A DNA stretch of 64,000 nt from Pelobates cultripes (taxonomy: Eukaryota; Chordata; Amphibia; Anura; Pelobatidae): the NCBI GenBank assembly GCA_933207985.1, contig OW240921.1, positions 150,215 to 214,214 on the forward strand, read 5' to 3'. Below the pieces are notes generated by a model, which was not told the DNA's origin, did not search any database, and worked only from the letters and a program-made list of their open reading frames with translations. The position numbers and the translations under genes are program-made. Below are positions 44,915-56,574 of the stretch, in pieces. The stretch's first letter is position 1; each line of letters opens with the position of its first letter.

Positions 44915-45897
44915 TGTGACGAGACCAATCTCGCCACATTGCATTGGAGAAGCCTGGTTGCTCGCCTGCTGCCTTTGGACTATGGCCCCCTGTTAAAAGA
45001 CATCTTTTTTACCTGCAGAAAAGCTTCATTCGTGCTTTTCTGCCTGGGGTTCGGTAGATTTGTTTGAATGTGTTATACCTCAGATAGGAATCCCATGGAG
45101 CCCATTCGTATGAAACTGACTGTAAAGACTTTGGCTCCATGGCGATTAAACTGTATTCGTGTGGTCTGAGCGCCATTCACTTAATAATGTGCGCTCAGAC
45201 CTGAGCTATCTGGGGATATGTGAAATGTCTGTGTTTTATGTATAAAAGGTGACTTTATGTATTTTAACCCCTTAAGGACACATGACATGTGTGACATGTC
45301 ATGATTCCCTTTTATTACAGAAGTTTGGTCCTTAAGGGGTTAAAGTATTTTGTGTCTTTTTGAAACCATGTGCATAATGGAGTCTTGTCTCTGTCCTGGG
45401 AGATAATTTAATTACTTCTCAATTATCTCCTGGGCAGAGGAGAGGAAGCCAGGATGCATTGTGGTAAAAATGAAGGGGTAATTGGGTTACCTCTCAGGAT
45501 AAGGGGGAGGGAATCTGTGGGTTGTAACTAATATGTTACTGGATATTTTATACCTCCCTGTGGGCGGTCCTGTATTTGCAAGACTGTAATAAAAACCAGG
45601 CTGGGTGTGCCAGCACTTCAGACCACTGCTTGACCCTCAACACGGAGCCTTGTCTCGTTCTTGGGGGGGATTCACTGTATGCTGTTAGAGACTGATTGCC
45701 AGGAGTGTAAGCTGATTGTCTGCTTTTCCTGTTCGCCTGCTAGCAGCTATTTGGGAGGTTCCAGTTCGGGAGTTGGAGTGCTATTTTGTATCCAGTTCGG
45801 GAGTTTGGTGTTCTGCAGTAGCTGTGCCTGTATCTCTGGAAAGGGGGCTGATCGCCTAAACGTTTTTTACCTCTTGTGTGCAAAACGGTCCGTTACA
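44915..45897 (+). mobile_element. Solo LTR, TSD ATAAT
   Basis: The LTR is 983 bp between ATAAT at 44910-44914 and 45898-45902, starting TGTGACGAGACC and ending GGTCCGTTACA. It interrupts ORF2 of the younger L1 between the palm and thumb segments, in the opposite orientation. It contains an 80-bp MITE. Confidence 0.93.
45264..45343. mobile_element. 80-bp MITE with TTAACCCCTTAAGGAC ends
   Basis: The inverted ends TTAACCCCTTAAGGAC and (G)TCCTTAAGGGGTTAA enclose about 48 bp that contain the self-complementary GACATGTGTGACATGTC. TTAA at each end may be the target site. It lies inside the solo LTR and is the innermost level of the nest. Confidence 0.8.
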
Positions 45898-48314
45898 ATA
45901 ATCTAATTTTTTTCTTCTTTATTTACATTTTCTATATTTATTTTGTATCCAGAAACCTGGGAAAAACTCCCAATGGTTTCCATAAGTTGTATTATAGATT
46001 GTAGAGGATTTTGTACTGTTAAGATGACGTCATCAGCGTATAAATTTATTTTTATATTTACTTTATTAAAATCAAAACCTACTATTCTCTGCTCTTTTCT
46101 TATGGCTAAGGCCAATGGTTCTAGTGCCATGATATAAAGTAACGGAGACAAGAGACACCCTTGTCTTGTTCCGTTTAGCAATGAGAACCATTCAGATCTA
46201 AAGCCATTTCCTACAACTCTAGCCGTAGGTGCTGTATAAAGAGCTGATATATTCTGAAAAAGTCTTCCCTCTAACCCAAATGCCTGAAGAGTTTTCCTCA
46301 TGAACTCCCAGTTGACCCTGTCAAATGCTTCTTCAGCATCTAAAGACAGGGCCAACATGGGAGCCCCGGTTCTTGTTGCTTGGTTCAGCACATCAATCAG
46401 TCTTCTTATATTATGGGTAGATGATCTACCAGGGACAAACCCCACCTGATCCCTATCTATCACGTCTGGTATGATCCTTTTTAAACGTTCTGCTATGATG
46501 GCCGAATAGAGCTTTATGTCGGTATTTAGAAGGGAAATTGGACGTTTTTTTTCTGTATCTTTTTCTTGTTTAGGAATTGGGACTATATTCGCTTGCAGTA
46601 ATTCTGTTGAATCTTTTCGGTTGTTCCAAAGGAATTAAAAACTTTAATCAAATCTGTTTTGATATTGTTTTTCAGTAATTTATAGAAGAGATTATCAAAC
46701 CCATCGGGTCCTGGAGATGTATTCTTTTTAAGTTTATTAATACAGAAGATCAATTCGTCCTCATTGAACACTTTGTTCAATTCTTGTAGTTGTAGATCTG
46801 TAATTTTCGGGATTTTAATAGTTTTTAATAGTTTTTAAGAACTCTCTAATATCTAATTTATTTATTTGACTCGAAATATTGTATAAATCATAATAATATT
46901 TTTTAAAAGCTTCTCCTATTTTTTCTGGGTTTAGTAAGGTTTCCCCATTATATACAATTTTAGTAATAACCTTTTTAACTCTTTCTTTCTTTAGTCTATT
47001 TGACATCAGGGCTTCTGCTCTGTTTCCCGTATAGTACCATTTTTGTTTCATGCCTATTAAGGCCTTATTGGCTTTTGCTAACAATTGGTCATTTATTAGT
47101 TTTTCTACTTCTGTTATTGTATTGGTGATATTATTTGAGGGGTTTCTTTTATTTTGATAGAGTAAATCTTCCAACCTTACATATAGCTCCGCCAAATTAG
47201 CCCTTTTCTCATTCCGTTTATTTTCTTTGGCTGTTAAACTTATGAGGTGACCCCTTATAGCCGATTTAAATGCGCACCACGTCATTGCTGGGTAGACCTC
47301 ATTATTTCTATTCTCTAGGAAGAAAAGGTCTGTCATCTTTTTAATATAATTAAGGCTGTTTTCATTTCTCAATATCCAGTCCTTCATTCTCCATTCTGTT
47401 CTGGGTCTCTCAAACTGATGATCAGACCACGTTATAGATGTTATAAAAATGTTTTTAACCTGTTTCACCAAATTTCTATCCCCCAAAATTAGATCAATTC
47501 GATAGTATGAGCAAAATGTTTTAGAGAAACATGAAAAATCTCTCTCTTTTACATGGAATATCTTCCAATAATCTAACAGTTCATTTTGTTTGATTAATTC
47601 AGAAAACTCTTTCCCATTAGTTTTTACCTTCTTATAGTTATTACCTTTTAATTTGGGACTCTTATCCAAATCTGCGTCCAAGACGCAGTTAAAGTCCCCC
47701 ATAACAATGACTCGGCTCGTTTTAACACGGTCAATTCTATTAAATATTTTTCTAATAAATGGAATTTGAGCCTGGTTCGGGGCATAAATATTAACTAATG
47801 TATATTTTTGGTTGTTAATTTCACACACTAAAATTATGTATCGACCTTCTGTATCAAGTTCGTGGTGAACAATTTTCAGAGAAAGATTCTTTGAAAACAA
47901 AAAAGCTACCCCTCTTTATCTTTTTTGGCTTACAGAGGCATTAATTATCGTGGGAAATAGCTTAGACTTAAGTTTTGTTTTTTCTTCGAATTTCCAGTGT
48001 GTTTCCTGTAAGGCCACTATATGTATTTGCTCCTTCCTCAAAAATTCAAGAATTGTGTATCTTTTAAATTGCAAATTGATTCCTTGTGCATTCATTGTTG
48101 CAAATCTCATATTATCTTCCTATTCTTATTTTTTTTTCTCCGCAGGGAGTCTAGAAGGGCCATCATCTTAACATACAAACATTTACATCCATACATCTCT
48201 ATACATTTTCTGCCTTTACTTAGGCCTTGAATGTATCTCTCCTCCCTCCTACCTATCTCCTTCCCTGGATCTCCCATAATCCTGAGGAGACAGATCAAAT
48301 AGCGACAATAACCC

Positions 48315-49270
48315 TGTAACGGACCGTTTCTCTCACAAGAGGATAAAAACCGTTTAGGCGATAATCCCCTTTCCCATAGACCAGCAGCTACTGCAAGCAC
48401 CAAACTCCCGAACTGCAAACTGTACGAATTCACCAACTCCCGAACTGGAAACACACGAACACGGGAATCAGCCGAACAGGAAAAGCATACAATCCGCTTA
48501 CACTCCTGGCAGTCAGCATACAATCCAATTCCCCCCAAAAACGAGACAACACATCGGTTTGAGGGTCAAGCAGAATCTCCCTGTACTGTCACATACAGTC
48601 TCTTTTATTCCCAATCCACAAACACAGTACAGCCCACAGGGCGTTACAAAACAACCAATCAATCCATACAATACACCCAGACACTCCCACACAAAATCCT
48701 CCCCTCTGCAGGTGATATGATTACTGAACACAATGGGTAATCTCATTATCACCAGCAGAGGAATACAGTTTTTACACAATATTTCTAACTTCTAAAATAT
48801 ACATGTCACAAACATAAAACATACATTTTCATAATCAATCCATTCAGGGGAACAACATATTAAAAAATGGCACGAATCAGACCAGGGGTTCAAAAGTTAA
48901 GGGAAAGTCCTTTGTGACTAAATGAAGCATGGCTTTCTGGCCCAAACCAGTTTCAGAGTCTTCTATCCTGGAGAGTAATTCAATTATCTCCCAGGATAGA
49001 CACAAGACTCCATTAAGCACATGGTTGCAAAAAGACACAAAACACTTTAAAATACATAAAGTCACATTTACACATAACACACAGACATTTCACATATCCC
49101 CAGATAGCTGGGATCTGAGTGCACATTATTAGATGAATGGCAATCAGATCACACAAATAAGCCTTTCTGCAGGGGAAATAAACGGTTTAACCTGCAGGGC
49201 CATAGTCCAAAGGGAGCAGGCGAGCAACCAGGCTTCTCCAGTTCACAGTGGCGAGGTTGGTTTCGCCACA
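48315..49270 (-). repeat. 3' LTR of the non-autonomous element
   Basis: On the + strand it begins TGTAACGGACCG and ends GGTTTCGCCACA. The part from about 48610 to 49270 is almost identical to 52440-53074. The first 230 bases instead match the end of the solo LTR at 44915-45897 (complement of GGTCCGTTACA and of the GTTCGGGAGTTTGG units). Confidence 0.88.
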
Positions 49271-49288
49271 CTTCTCCCCTTTACCAAC
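49271..49288 (-). other. Polypurine tract
   Basis: On the minus strand GGTAAAGGGGAGAAG runs directly into TGTGGCG, the first bases of the 3' LTR. A purine tract at this place primes second-strand synthesis in LTR elements. Confidence 0.75.
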
Positions 49289-49844
49289 TAGACTAACAGG
49301 GTATCTGACCTCCTGCCGGTCAGTGCCCTGGTTAGTCCAGCAACCCACCCACAAAACAGAAACAGCAGTACAGCCCATCCACAATAACTGGTTACTACAC
49401 CTGGGTAGAGGAGATCTTTGTCCATGTCCAGGTGCCTCACCACGACTGTGATGGCAACTGTTAGGCTGCCTTGGTGGGTTGCTGAGTGGGCAGAGACCAG
49501 CGGTACTCTGCCCTGATGCCAGTGCTACCACGGAAGTAGCCTGGTGGGAGCCTGGTTGTGGGAGGGAGAGACCGACTGTCTCCCCTCTGGATACACCGCT
49601 CTGTGGCTGGGGAACAGGACGACTGTCCCTACCCCTTGTGCTGTAAGTGCAGAGACTACAGTCCCATCTGCACTGTTGGGGGGTGTAACATCTCCCCTTG
49701 CTGGGTTAGGCTGCCGCTGGAGAGAGGGTGTAACAAGCTCCTCTCTCTGAACTGTAAACTGCCGCTGGGGAGAGGGGGTATCAGGCTCCTCTCCCTGACA
49801 CTCTCTCTGCTGGTGGAGAGGGGAACCAGCTGTCTCCCCTTTCA

Positions 49845-51800
49845 TTATTTTGTCCTGTTGTTGGGGTGCGAGACTGACGGTCTCTGCTCCCTGCAGGACA
49901 CTCTGCCGCTGGGGAGGAAGGACGGCACCTTCAGCTCCCTGGGGTACACACTGCTGCTGGGGAGGAAGGACTGCACCTTCAGCTCCCTGGGGTACACACT
50001 GCTGCTGGGGAGGAAGGACTGCACCTTCAGCTCCCTGGGATACACACTGCCGCTGGGGAGGAAGGACGGCACCTTCAGCTCCCTGGGGTACACACTGCCG
50101 CTGGGGAGGAAGGACGGCACCTTCAGCTCCCTGGGGTACACACTGCTGCTGGGGAGGAAGGACTGCACCTTCAGCTCCCTGGGATACCCACTGCCGCTGG
50201 GGAGGAAGGACTGCACCTTCAGCTCCCTGGGACTTACTCTGCTGCTGGGGAGGAAGGACTTATTGGCTTTTGCTAACAATTGGTCATTTATTAGTTTTTC
50301 TACTTCTGTTATTGTATCGGTGATATTATTTGAGGGGTTTCTTTTATTTTGATAGAGTAAATCGTCCAACCTTACATATAGCTCCGCCAAATTAGCCCTT
50401 TTCTCATTCCGTTTATTTTCTTTGGCTGTTAAACTTATGAGGTGACCCCTTATAGCCGATTTAAATGCGCACCACGTCATTGCTGGGTAGACCTCATTAT
50501 TTCTATTCTCTAGGAAGAAAAGGTCTGTCATCTTTTTAATATAATTAAGGCTGTTTTCATTTCTCAATATCCAGTCCTTCATTCTCCATTCTGTTCTGGG
50601 TCTCTCAAACTGTTCTTTAAGTTCTAATATAATTGGATTATGATCAGACCACGTTATAGATGTTATAAAAATGTTTTTAACCTGTTTCACCAAATTTCTA
50701 TCCCCCAAAATTTCTATCCCCCAAAAAAGCAGTGTGCATCCCAGCTCCCTGGGATGCACACTGCTGCTGGGGAGGAAGGACTGCACCTTCAGCTCCCTGG
50801 GACTTACTCTGCCGCTGGGGAGGAAGGAATGCACCTTCAGCTCCCTGGGATGCACACTGCCGCTGGGGAGGAAGGACGGCACCTTCAGCTCCCTGTGGTA
50901 CACACTGCCGCTGGGGAGGAAGGACGACACCTTCAGCTCCCTTGGGTACACACTGCCACTGGGGAGGAAGGACGGCACCTTCAGCTCCCTGGGGTACACA
51001 CTGCTGCTGGGGAGGAAGGACTGCACCTTCAGCTCCCTGGGATACACACTGCCGCTCGGGAGGAAGGATTTCACCTTCAGCTCCTTGGCATACACACTGC
51101 CGCTGGGGAGGAAGGATTGCACCTTCAGCTCCCTGGGGTACACACTGCCGCTGGGGAGGAAGGACTGCACCTTCAGCTCCCTGGGATACACAATGCCGCT
51201 GGGGAGGAAGGACGACACCTTTAGCTCCCTGGGATACACACTGCCGCTGGGGAGGAAGGACTGCACCTTCCAGCTCCCTGGGGTACACACTGCCACTGGG
51301 GAGGAAGGACTGCATACACACTGCGGCTCGGGAGGAAGGATTGCACCTTCAGCTCCCTGGCATACACACTGCAGCTGGGGAGGAAGGTTGCACCTTCAGC
51401 TCCTGGGGTACTCACTGCAGCTGGGAGAAAGGGCGGCACCTTCAGCTCCTGGGGTACACTGCCACTGGGGAGGAAGGGCGGCACCTTCAGCTCCCTGGGG
51501 TACACACTGCCGCTGGGGAGGAAGGACGGCACCTTCAGCTCCCTGGGGTACACACTGCCGCTGGGGAGGAAGGGCGACACCTTCAGCTCCCTGGGGTACA
51601 CACTGCCGCTGGGGAGGAAGGACGACACCTTCAGCTCCCTGGGGTACACACTGCCGCTGGGGAGGAAGGATGACACCTTCAGCTCCCTGGGGTACACACT
51701 GCCGCTGGGGAGGAAGGACGACACCTTCAGCTCCCTGGGGTACACACTGCCGCTGGGGAGGAAGGACGGCACCTTCAGCTCCCTGGTGTACACACTGCCG
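49845..51800 (-). repeat. 48-bp minisatellite D with chimeric 483-codon open frame
   Basis: About 8 units lie at 49895-50258 and about 22 at 50750-51800 (CTCCCTGGGGTACACACTGC, CGCTGGGGAGGAAGGA, CACCTTCAG). On the minus strand each unit reads as 16 residues of the type ELKVPSFLPSGSVYPR. One open frame (49845-51296) passes through repeats, the L1 piece and repeats again without a stop. I see no known domain in the repeat and consider translation unproven. Other frames are open too because the unit is a multiple of three. Confidence 0.8.
50259..50712 (-). mobile_element. Captured L1 ORF2 fragment inside minisatellite D
   Basis: The 454 bp match 47064-47490 of the younger L1 (same strand) with few substitutions, for example GTATCGG against GTATTGG, plus 27 bases at about 50612-50638 that are missing at 47417. 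It encodes the end of the endonuclease and the following linker (TSITWSDHNPIILELK, PAMTWCAFKSAIRGHL). The right junction repeats TTTCTATCCCCCAAAA and then forms a 16-bp palindrome (50728-50743 and 50750-50765). Confidence 0.92.
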
Positions 51801-52113
51801 CCGGGGAGGGCGGACGATACCTTTGGCGCAATCTGCCACGACCTGCAGGTACTCTGCTACATGTCTCCTCACGCGCTGCACGGACTCCTCCGAGGGGGTG
51901 TAGGATCCATAGAGAGCCAGCCGTGATTTAAACTCTGTCAAACTCCTCCTGAGTGTAGCTGGGCGCCATGTTTGCTCTGCCGAAGTTGGTTCCTTTGTAG
52001 ATAGGGTCGCTGTACGGGTACTAGCATTGCCCTCAATTTGTAATCGAGGAATTGATGTTGTCTTGTAGCTGTCCTTCTGGGCTGTGGGAATGATCCCGCC
52101 GCTTGCCACCAAT
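51801..52113 (-). CDS. Leader/gag-like segment and primer-binding region of the LTR element
   Basis: The minus strand after the 5' LTR reads AT, then TGGTGGCAAGCGGCGGGAT (52093-52111), a TGG-starting sequence in the place of a tRNA primer site. An open frame from Met at about 52133 (partly in the LTR) runs through TWRPATLRRSLTEFKSRLALYG and SYTPSEESVQRVRRHVAEYL into the minisatellite. The segment is hydrophilic and Arg-rich, without recognised gag motifs. I cannot assign a function. It may simply be the remaining N-terminal part of a larger lost protein. Confidence 0.4.
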
Positions 52114-53074
52114 TGTAACAGATCACCTGGCACCCCGACTGGGTACCTCCGTTAAAGGATGCTCCTAGCGCTTCCTGAGGACTCCAAGCACTGCAGCAGA
52201 CACCACAACCACCGAACCGGAGAAGCATATGAATCCTCTCAAGCATTTGAATGCTGTAGACAGTTGAATAGGAACCATACGAATAGGTTTACTCTCCTAG
52301 CAGTCAAACTGGAACAGCATACAATAAATCCTTCCCCAAATAATGAGACGACACTTCACTTTGAGGGTTAAGCAGGAACTCCTGTACTGTCACATACAGT
52401 CTCTTTTATTCCCAATCCACAAACATAGTACAGCCCACAGGGCGTTACAAAACAACCAATCAATCCGTACAATACACCCAGACACTCCCACACAAAATCC
52501 TCCCCTCTGCATGTGATATGATTACTGAACACAATGGGTAATCTCATTATCACCAGCAGAGGAATACAGTTTTTACACAATATTTATAACTTCTAAAATA
52601 TACATGTCACAAACATAAAGCATACATTTTCATAATCAATCCATTCAGGGGAACAACATATTAAAAAATGGCACGAATCAGACCAGGGGTTCAAAAGTTA
52701 AGGGAAAGTCCTTTGTGACTAAATGAAGCATGGCTTTCTGGCCCAAACCAGTTTCAGAGTCTTCTATCCTGGAGATAAGTAATTCAATTATCTCCCAGGA
52801 CAGACACAAGACTCCATTAAGCACATGGTTGCAAAAAGACACAAAACACTTTAAAATACATAAAGTCACCTTTTACACATAACACACAGACATTTCACAT
52901 ATCCCCAGATAGCTGGGATCTGAGTGCACATTATTAGATGAATGGCATCAGATCACACAAATAAGCCTTTCTGCAGGGGAAATAAACGGTTTAACCTGCA
53001 GGGCCATAGTCCAAAGGGAGCAGGCAAGCAACCAGGCTTCTCCAGTTCACAGTGGCGAGGTTGGTTTCGCCACA
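52114..53074 (-). repeat. 5' LTR of the non-autonomous element
   Basis: On the + strand it begins TGTAACAGATCACC and ends GGTTTCGCCACA. Its first 270 bases match the solo LTR at 24605-25629 (TCACCTGGCACCCCGACTGG, CTTCCTGAGGACTCCAAGCA), not the partner LTR at 48315. The remainder is almost identical to the partner. Confidence 0.9.
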
Positions 53075-53654
53075 ATCCCTCTTGCGAGAGTCGCTTATAA
53101 CCCCTTCTTTAGGCTCACAAGATTACCAGCAATCCATGAGCTAAAGTATTCTCCTGGCCTGGAGAAATATATCTGTAAGGAGAGAAAAAAAATATTCCAA
53201 TTCTTTCTAAGTCTAAATGTATTTCCCTTCATCCCTTTTATCGTCAATCTTATCTGTACTATTTTGGCCTCTTTACTATATCAAATTTCCTTTTCTTTCC
53301 TTCTTGTGACAGTTATCAATTACATTAGTGTCTATATATTAATTTACCATTGTGTTTTTCAACTCCTATATTTTAAAGCACCCAAAAGGAGGGAAAAAAA
53401 AATCAAAAAGTGAATAAATGTCTTTTTAAATTCATTTTAGTCTCTCTATATCTATATTTCTATATTTCTCTCCCTTCTTTCTTTTATTCATCCATCATAT
53501 CTATAGTGTTTCAACTTCTTTTCCTAATCAAAAACTTTTCCTTACTGTGACAAGTAACGTTTAAGTGCTTATATAGTTATTTACTACCATATTTTTCATT
53601 TCCTATACTTAGAATTCACACACAAAAAAAAATCCCTTCCTCTCTTATATTATG

Positions 53655-54296
53655 TTCTTTTCTTGTATCCATTTTTTAATGTTTGCGGTTTTTCAAAGGT
53701 TAACCTCTGATTGTCATAGGTTAAATTTATGCGTGTCGGGAAGCCCCATGCATATTTAATTTCTTTTTCCCTCAATATCGCTGTCTGTGTTTTAAATGAT
53801 TTTCTTTGAGCTCTCGTCTGGAAAGAAAGATTTTGAATCTTTTAGGTCTTTGACTGAAATAGCTTTCATAATTTGTGTCTTGATCCGGTATGACCGTAGG
53901 CAGATAATCACATCTCTTGGGGATTGGTCTGTGATCCTACTAGGCTTTATTGTTCTATGGCATCTTTCCATTAAATTTTTTTCCGTGTCCAGGTCAATCC
54001 CCAGAAATTTAAAGAATTCCTCACAATAGCCTTCCAATTTTGTGTATACAATGCTCTCCGGTATCCCCCTAAGTCTGAGATTATTTCTTCTGGATCTATC
54101 TTCTAAATCGCCGATCTTCTCTTTTATATTTTCCAATTTTATTTCCAAGGTATTTATTTTGTCAGTATTATTCTTTTGTTGCATATCAATTTGTTCTGTT
54201 TTATCTTCCAATTCTTCCAGTCTTCTCCCTATATTTTGGACCTCTTTTTTGATTTCCATTGAATGCATACTTATTTCTTCCTTTATTTATTTATTT
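53655..54296 (-). pseudogene. L1 ORF1, C-terminal two thirds (younger L1)
   Basis: This is an L1 RNA-binding protein remnant. A coiled coil comes first (residues such as IGRRLEELEDKTEQID and LEIKLENIKEKIGDLEDR, about 54090-54250). It is followed by the conserved RRNNLRLRGIPE start of the RRM-like domain and the C-terminal domain (RDVIICLRSYRIKTQIM). The end (GFPTRINLTYDNQRL) is in another frame after about 53770. The N-terminal region present in the host L1 copy is missing because the insertion is truncated here. Spacer 53080-53650 has no gene. Confidence 0.85.
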
Positions 54297-54386
54297 AGTA
54301 ACCTATCTGCCCTATTACTCTTGTAGTACCAGTTTATCGTTAAAGATTGTAAATTCCTATTTTTCTCCTCAAACAATAATTCATTT
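54297..54386. repeat. Right copy of the 90-bp target duplication
   Basis: Partner of 42386-42475, with 89 of 90 positions identical. To its right the host L1 ORF2 text continues without a break (complement of ATACTATTTTGCG). Confidence 0.93.
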
Positions 54387-55363
54387 ATACTATTTTGCGT
54401 TAATAACATTTTTGTGCTTGTTTCCTGGGTTGGTGAAGCTTTATTGTCTTTAGATATTTTTAATTAAATAACCTTGTGTAACACATTTATATGCATTCCA
54501 TACCACAGGGAGTGGCACTTCACCCCCCTCATTTTCCTGAAAATACCTTTCTGTCATATCCTCAATATATTCTCTATTTTACTTTTTAGAAAGGATATTA
54601 TCATTTAATCTCCACGTTGTTTTTCTAGCACTGTTATTTTCTATATCTATCTCCAAAATTATAGCGTTATGGTCAGACCATGAAACTTCATCTATTAGAA
54701 CTTTTTTAGTAAAATTAGCGAGACAGTCGTTTCCCAGGAATAAGTCTATTCTTGAGAATGAGAAATAGGTTCTTGAGAAACATGTAAAATCCCTCTCCAC
54801 TGGATGGAAAATACACCATATGTCCATTAGTCCCTATTTCCTGACTATTCTTTGGAATTGGACTGCTTACGAAATTACGACTTTATTTATCTCTCCAGCT
54901 TTTAATGTTTTTTTATCTAGACTCGCATCCAGAATTCAATTAAAACCCCCGCTAGGAGTAATTTACCCTGTTTAATTTTTTCAACTTTGTCTAAAAAATT
55001 AGAAAAATACTTATTGGGGGGATTGTTAGGTGCATATACATTTACTAGAGTATAAGTTTCTGCTTGAATTTTAATTATCAGTATAATAACAGTGGCTTCC
55101 TCATCTATTTCTTGATAAATGATTTTAGCATCTATATCATCACTTATCAAAATAGCCACCCCTCTCTTCCTCTGCTTCTCTAGTGAGGCAGATAGCACTA
55201 TTGGAAACCTTTGTGGGATAAATCTTAGGCTATCTTCTCTTCTCCAATGCGTCTCTTGTAAGAAGGTAATTTGAGCTTTTTCTCTCTTGATATAATCAAA
55301 TAAAATGGCTCTCTTACAAGAGGAGTTTAAGCCCTGAGTGTTTAACAAAATAATTTTAACCAT
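54387..55363 (-). pseudogene. L1 ORF2, endonuclease part (host L1)
   Basis: The start MVKIILLNTQGLNSSCKR at 55363 is followed by FLQETHWRRED, then GVAILISDDIDAKI and TLVNVYAPNN of an APE-type endonuclease. A frame break near 54910-54960 affects the GDFN region. The frame resumes at 54579-54827 with SRIDLFLGND and EVSWSDHNAIIL, which holds the terminal SDH catalytic box. The rest of ORF2 lies at 38810-42385. Spacer 55364-56574 between the two ORFs shows no gene. Confidence 0.88.
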
Positions 55364-56574
55364 TCCAATTTTTCAACCTCCTATGAATCAGTAGAATGGA
55401 TCTATCATACTCAAAATACATTAAATTACAAATAATTCTCCAGAAACTATTAACCGTAATCTTGATGGAATTTCTTTATGAATTCCTTCCTAGTCTGAAA
55501 TTGAGCCCCCGTCCAAAACACACTGACCACATAATTCATAAAAAGTCTCCTCATAATTGAGGGGCATCCATACACATGACCCTGAGCCCTATACTCTGGG
55601 TGTAGATCCCAAAGGAGAAAACCCCTAATTGGGATCTCGTCCTCATCAGGATAACTCCTTGATAAGGAAAAAAGAAAAAGCTGAGCTGTGGACGTCCCAT
55701 GTAATTAAACTATTCCTTCACCCTCTAATTACTTACAACAATATCAAAAACCTCCCTACTGTAAATACCATTACAAAAACCCTTTAGCCCCACCGTAATT
55801 TGAAATCTCAGAATGTAATACAATTATAAAAAGCCCTTTAGTCACACAATAATTTGAAATACCAACAAATCTTTACCACCTGAAACCAAACCTCGCATAG
55901 AGCTTATGATAAGGTTACCTCTATGTGATTACCAATCATTTTACCTATGTGGTTCAAATTTATACATTTGTGGCAGTGTTATATGTATCAATTATAAAAT
56001 TATTGTTTCAAAGTGCTACACCTATCTGGAAACATATGCACTACCCCATCTAATTTAAAAAAAGACCCAATGCTACGTGCATTCAACTACCATTAATTCT
56101 CATTCCTTATATTCCTCTTGGTACATTACCCAACATCAAACATCACTGCAATCCAACTTGCTTATATATAATGTGGTTCTCTCCCCTTTCTTCTTTACGT
56201 GAAATGTACTTTCTTTTTAACCATGTCTCTATCCTATATAATCCCCTTACTTCGTTACCCGAAATCCAACGTTTAGCTCAAACGACCAATATTATATACA
56301 TTTCAACACGCACGCCCTATGTGCCCTCTATGTAAACATTAAATCTAGACCCTTAAATTGCTATTTCTGCATTTTCCCACAGAACCAGCAGTTAATAGTT
56401 AACACCTCAAACCGGTTTCATTTTAGATATATATATTTTAGATATATATATATATATATATATGAACATGGAAGAGAGGGAGAAAAAAAAAAAGAAGCCC
56501 CTCCTTCCTATAGTGAATCAATCTCATTGTGAAGCTGAAATTATTGCATTACATATTCAAATACTGTGCATTAT

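Larger units (their letters stand above)
42958..48110 (-). pseudogene. L1 ORF2, endonuclease-RT-Cys motif (younger L1)
   Basis: The start is near 48110 (MRFATMNAQGINLQFKRY), followed by ALQETHWKFE of an APE-type endonuclease. The endonuclease continues at 46815-47900 (LVNIYAPNQAQIPF, VMGDFNCVLD, YRIDLILGDRN, TSITWSDH). The RT follows with TSPGPDGFDNLFYK (46583-46780) and GFVPGRSS, SLDAEEAFDRVNW, RQGCLLSPLLYI and NLYADDVIL (45903-46463). After the solo LTR the thumb continues (KSFNYLGINI, 44615-44930). CWRCEGG and HIWWSC lie at about 43790-43830. The MITE splits the last part, and the frame ends near KWQEKLLAVD at 42958. A 27-bp deletion at 47417 and several frameshifts disable it. Confidence 0.88.
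48315..53074 (-). mobile_element. Complete LTR element without pol, non-autonomous
   Basis: Read leftward: 5' LTR 52114-53074, primer-site-like sequence, internal region, polypurine tract, 3' LTR 48315-49270. The flanks are AACCC (48310-48314) and ATCCC (53075-53079), a 5-bp duplication with one change. The internal region carries a short gag-like leader and a 48-bp minisatellite with an L1 piece in it, but no protease, integrase or polymerase. It lies in the spacer between ORF1 and ORF2 of the younger L1. Confidence 0.88.
42476..54296 (-). mobile_element. Younger L1 inserted into the older L1, 5'-truncated in ORF1
   Basis: The T-rich start at 42476 is the poly(A) tail on the minus strand. 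The right end at 54296 lies inside ORF1. The element contains the end of ORF1 (53655-54296), a spacer, and complete ORF2 (about 42958-48110). After removing a MITE, a solo LTR and a 4.76-kb LTR element, its length is about 5.6 kb. It belongs to the same clade as its host: both share CWRC and IWW motifs and a YADDV box. It is flanked by the 90-bp duplication. Confidence 0.92.

Noticed and set aside
50671..51903. 410-codon + strand frame
   Set aside because: It arises from the 48-bp minisatellite D. LTR, polypurine tract and primer-site positions place the element on the minus strand.
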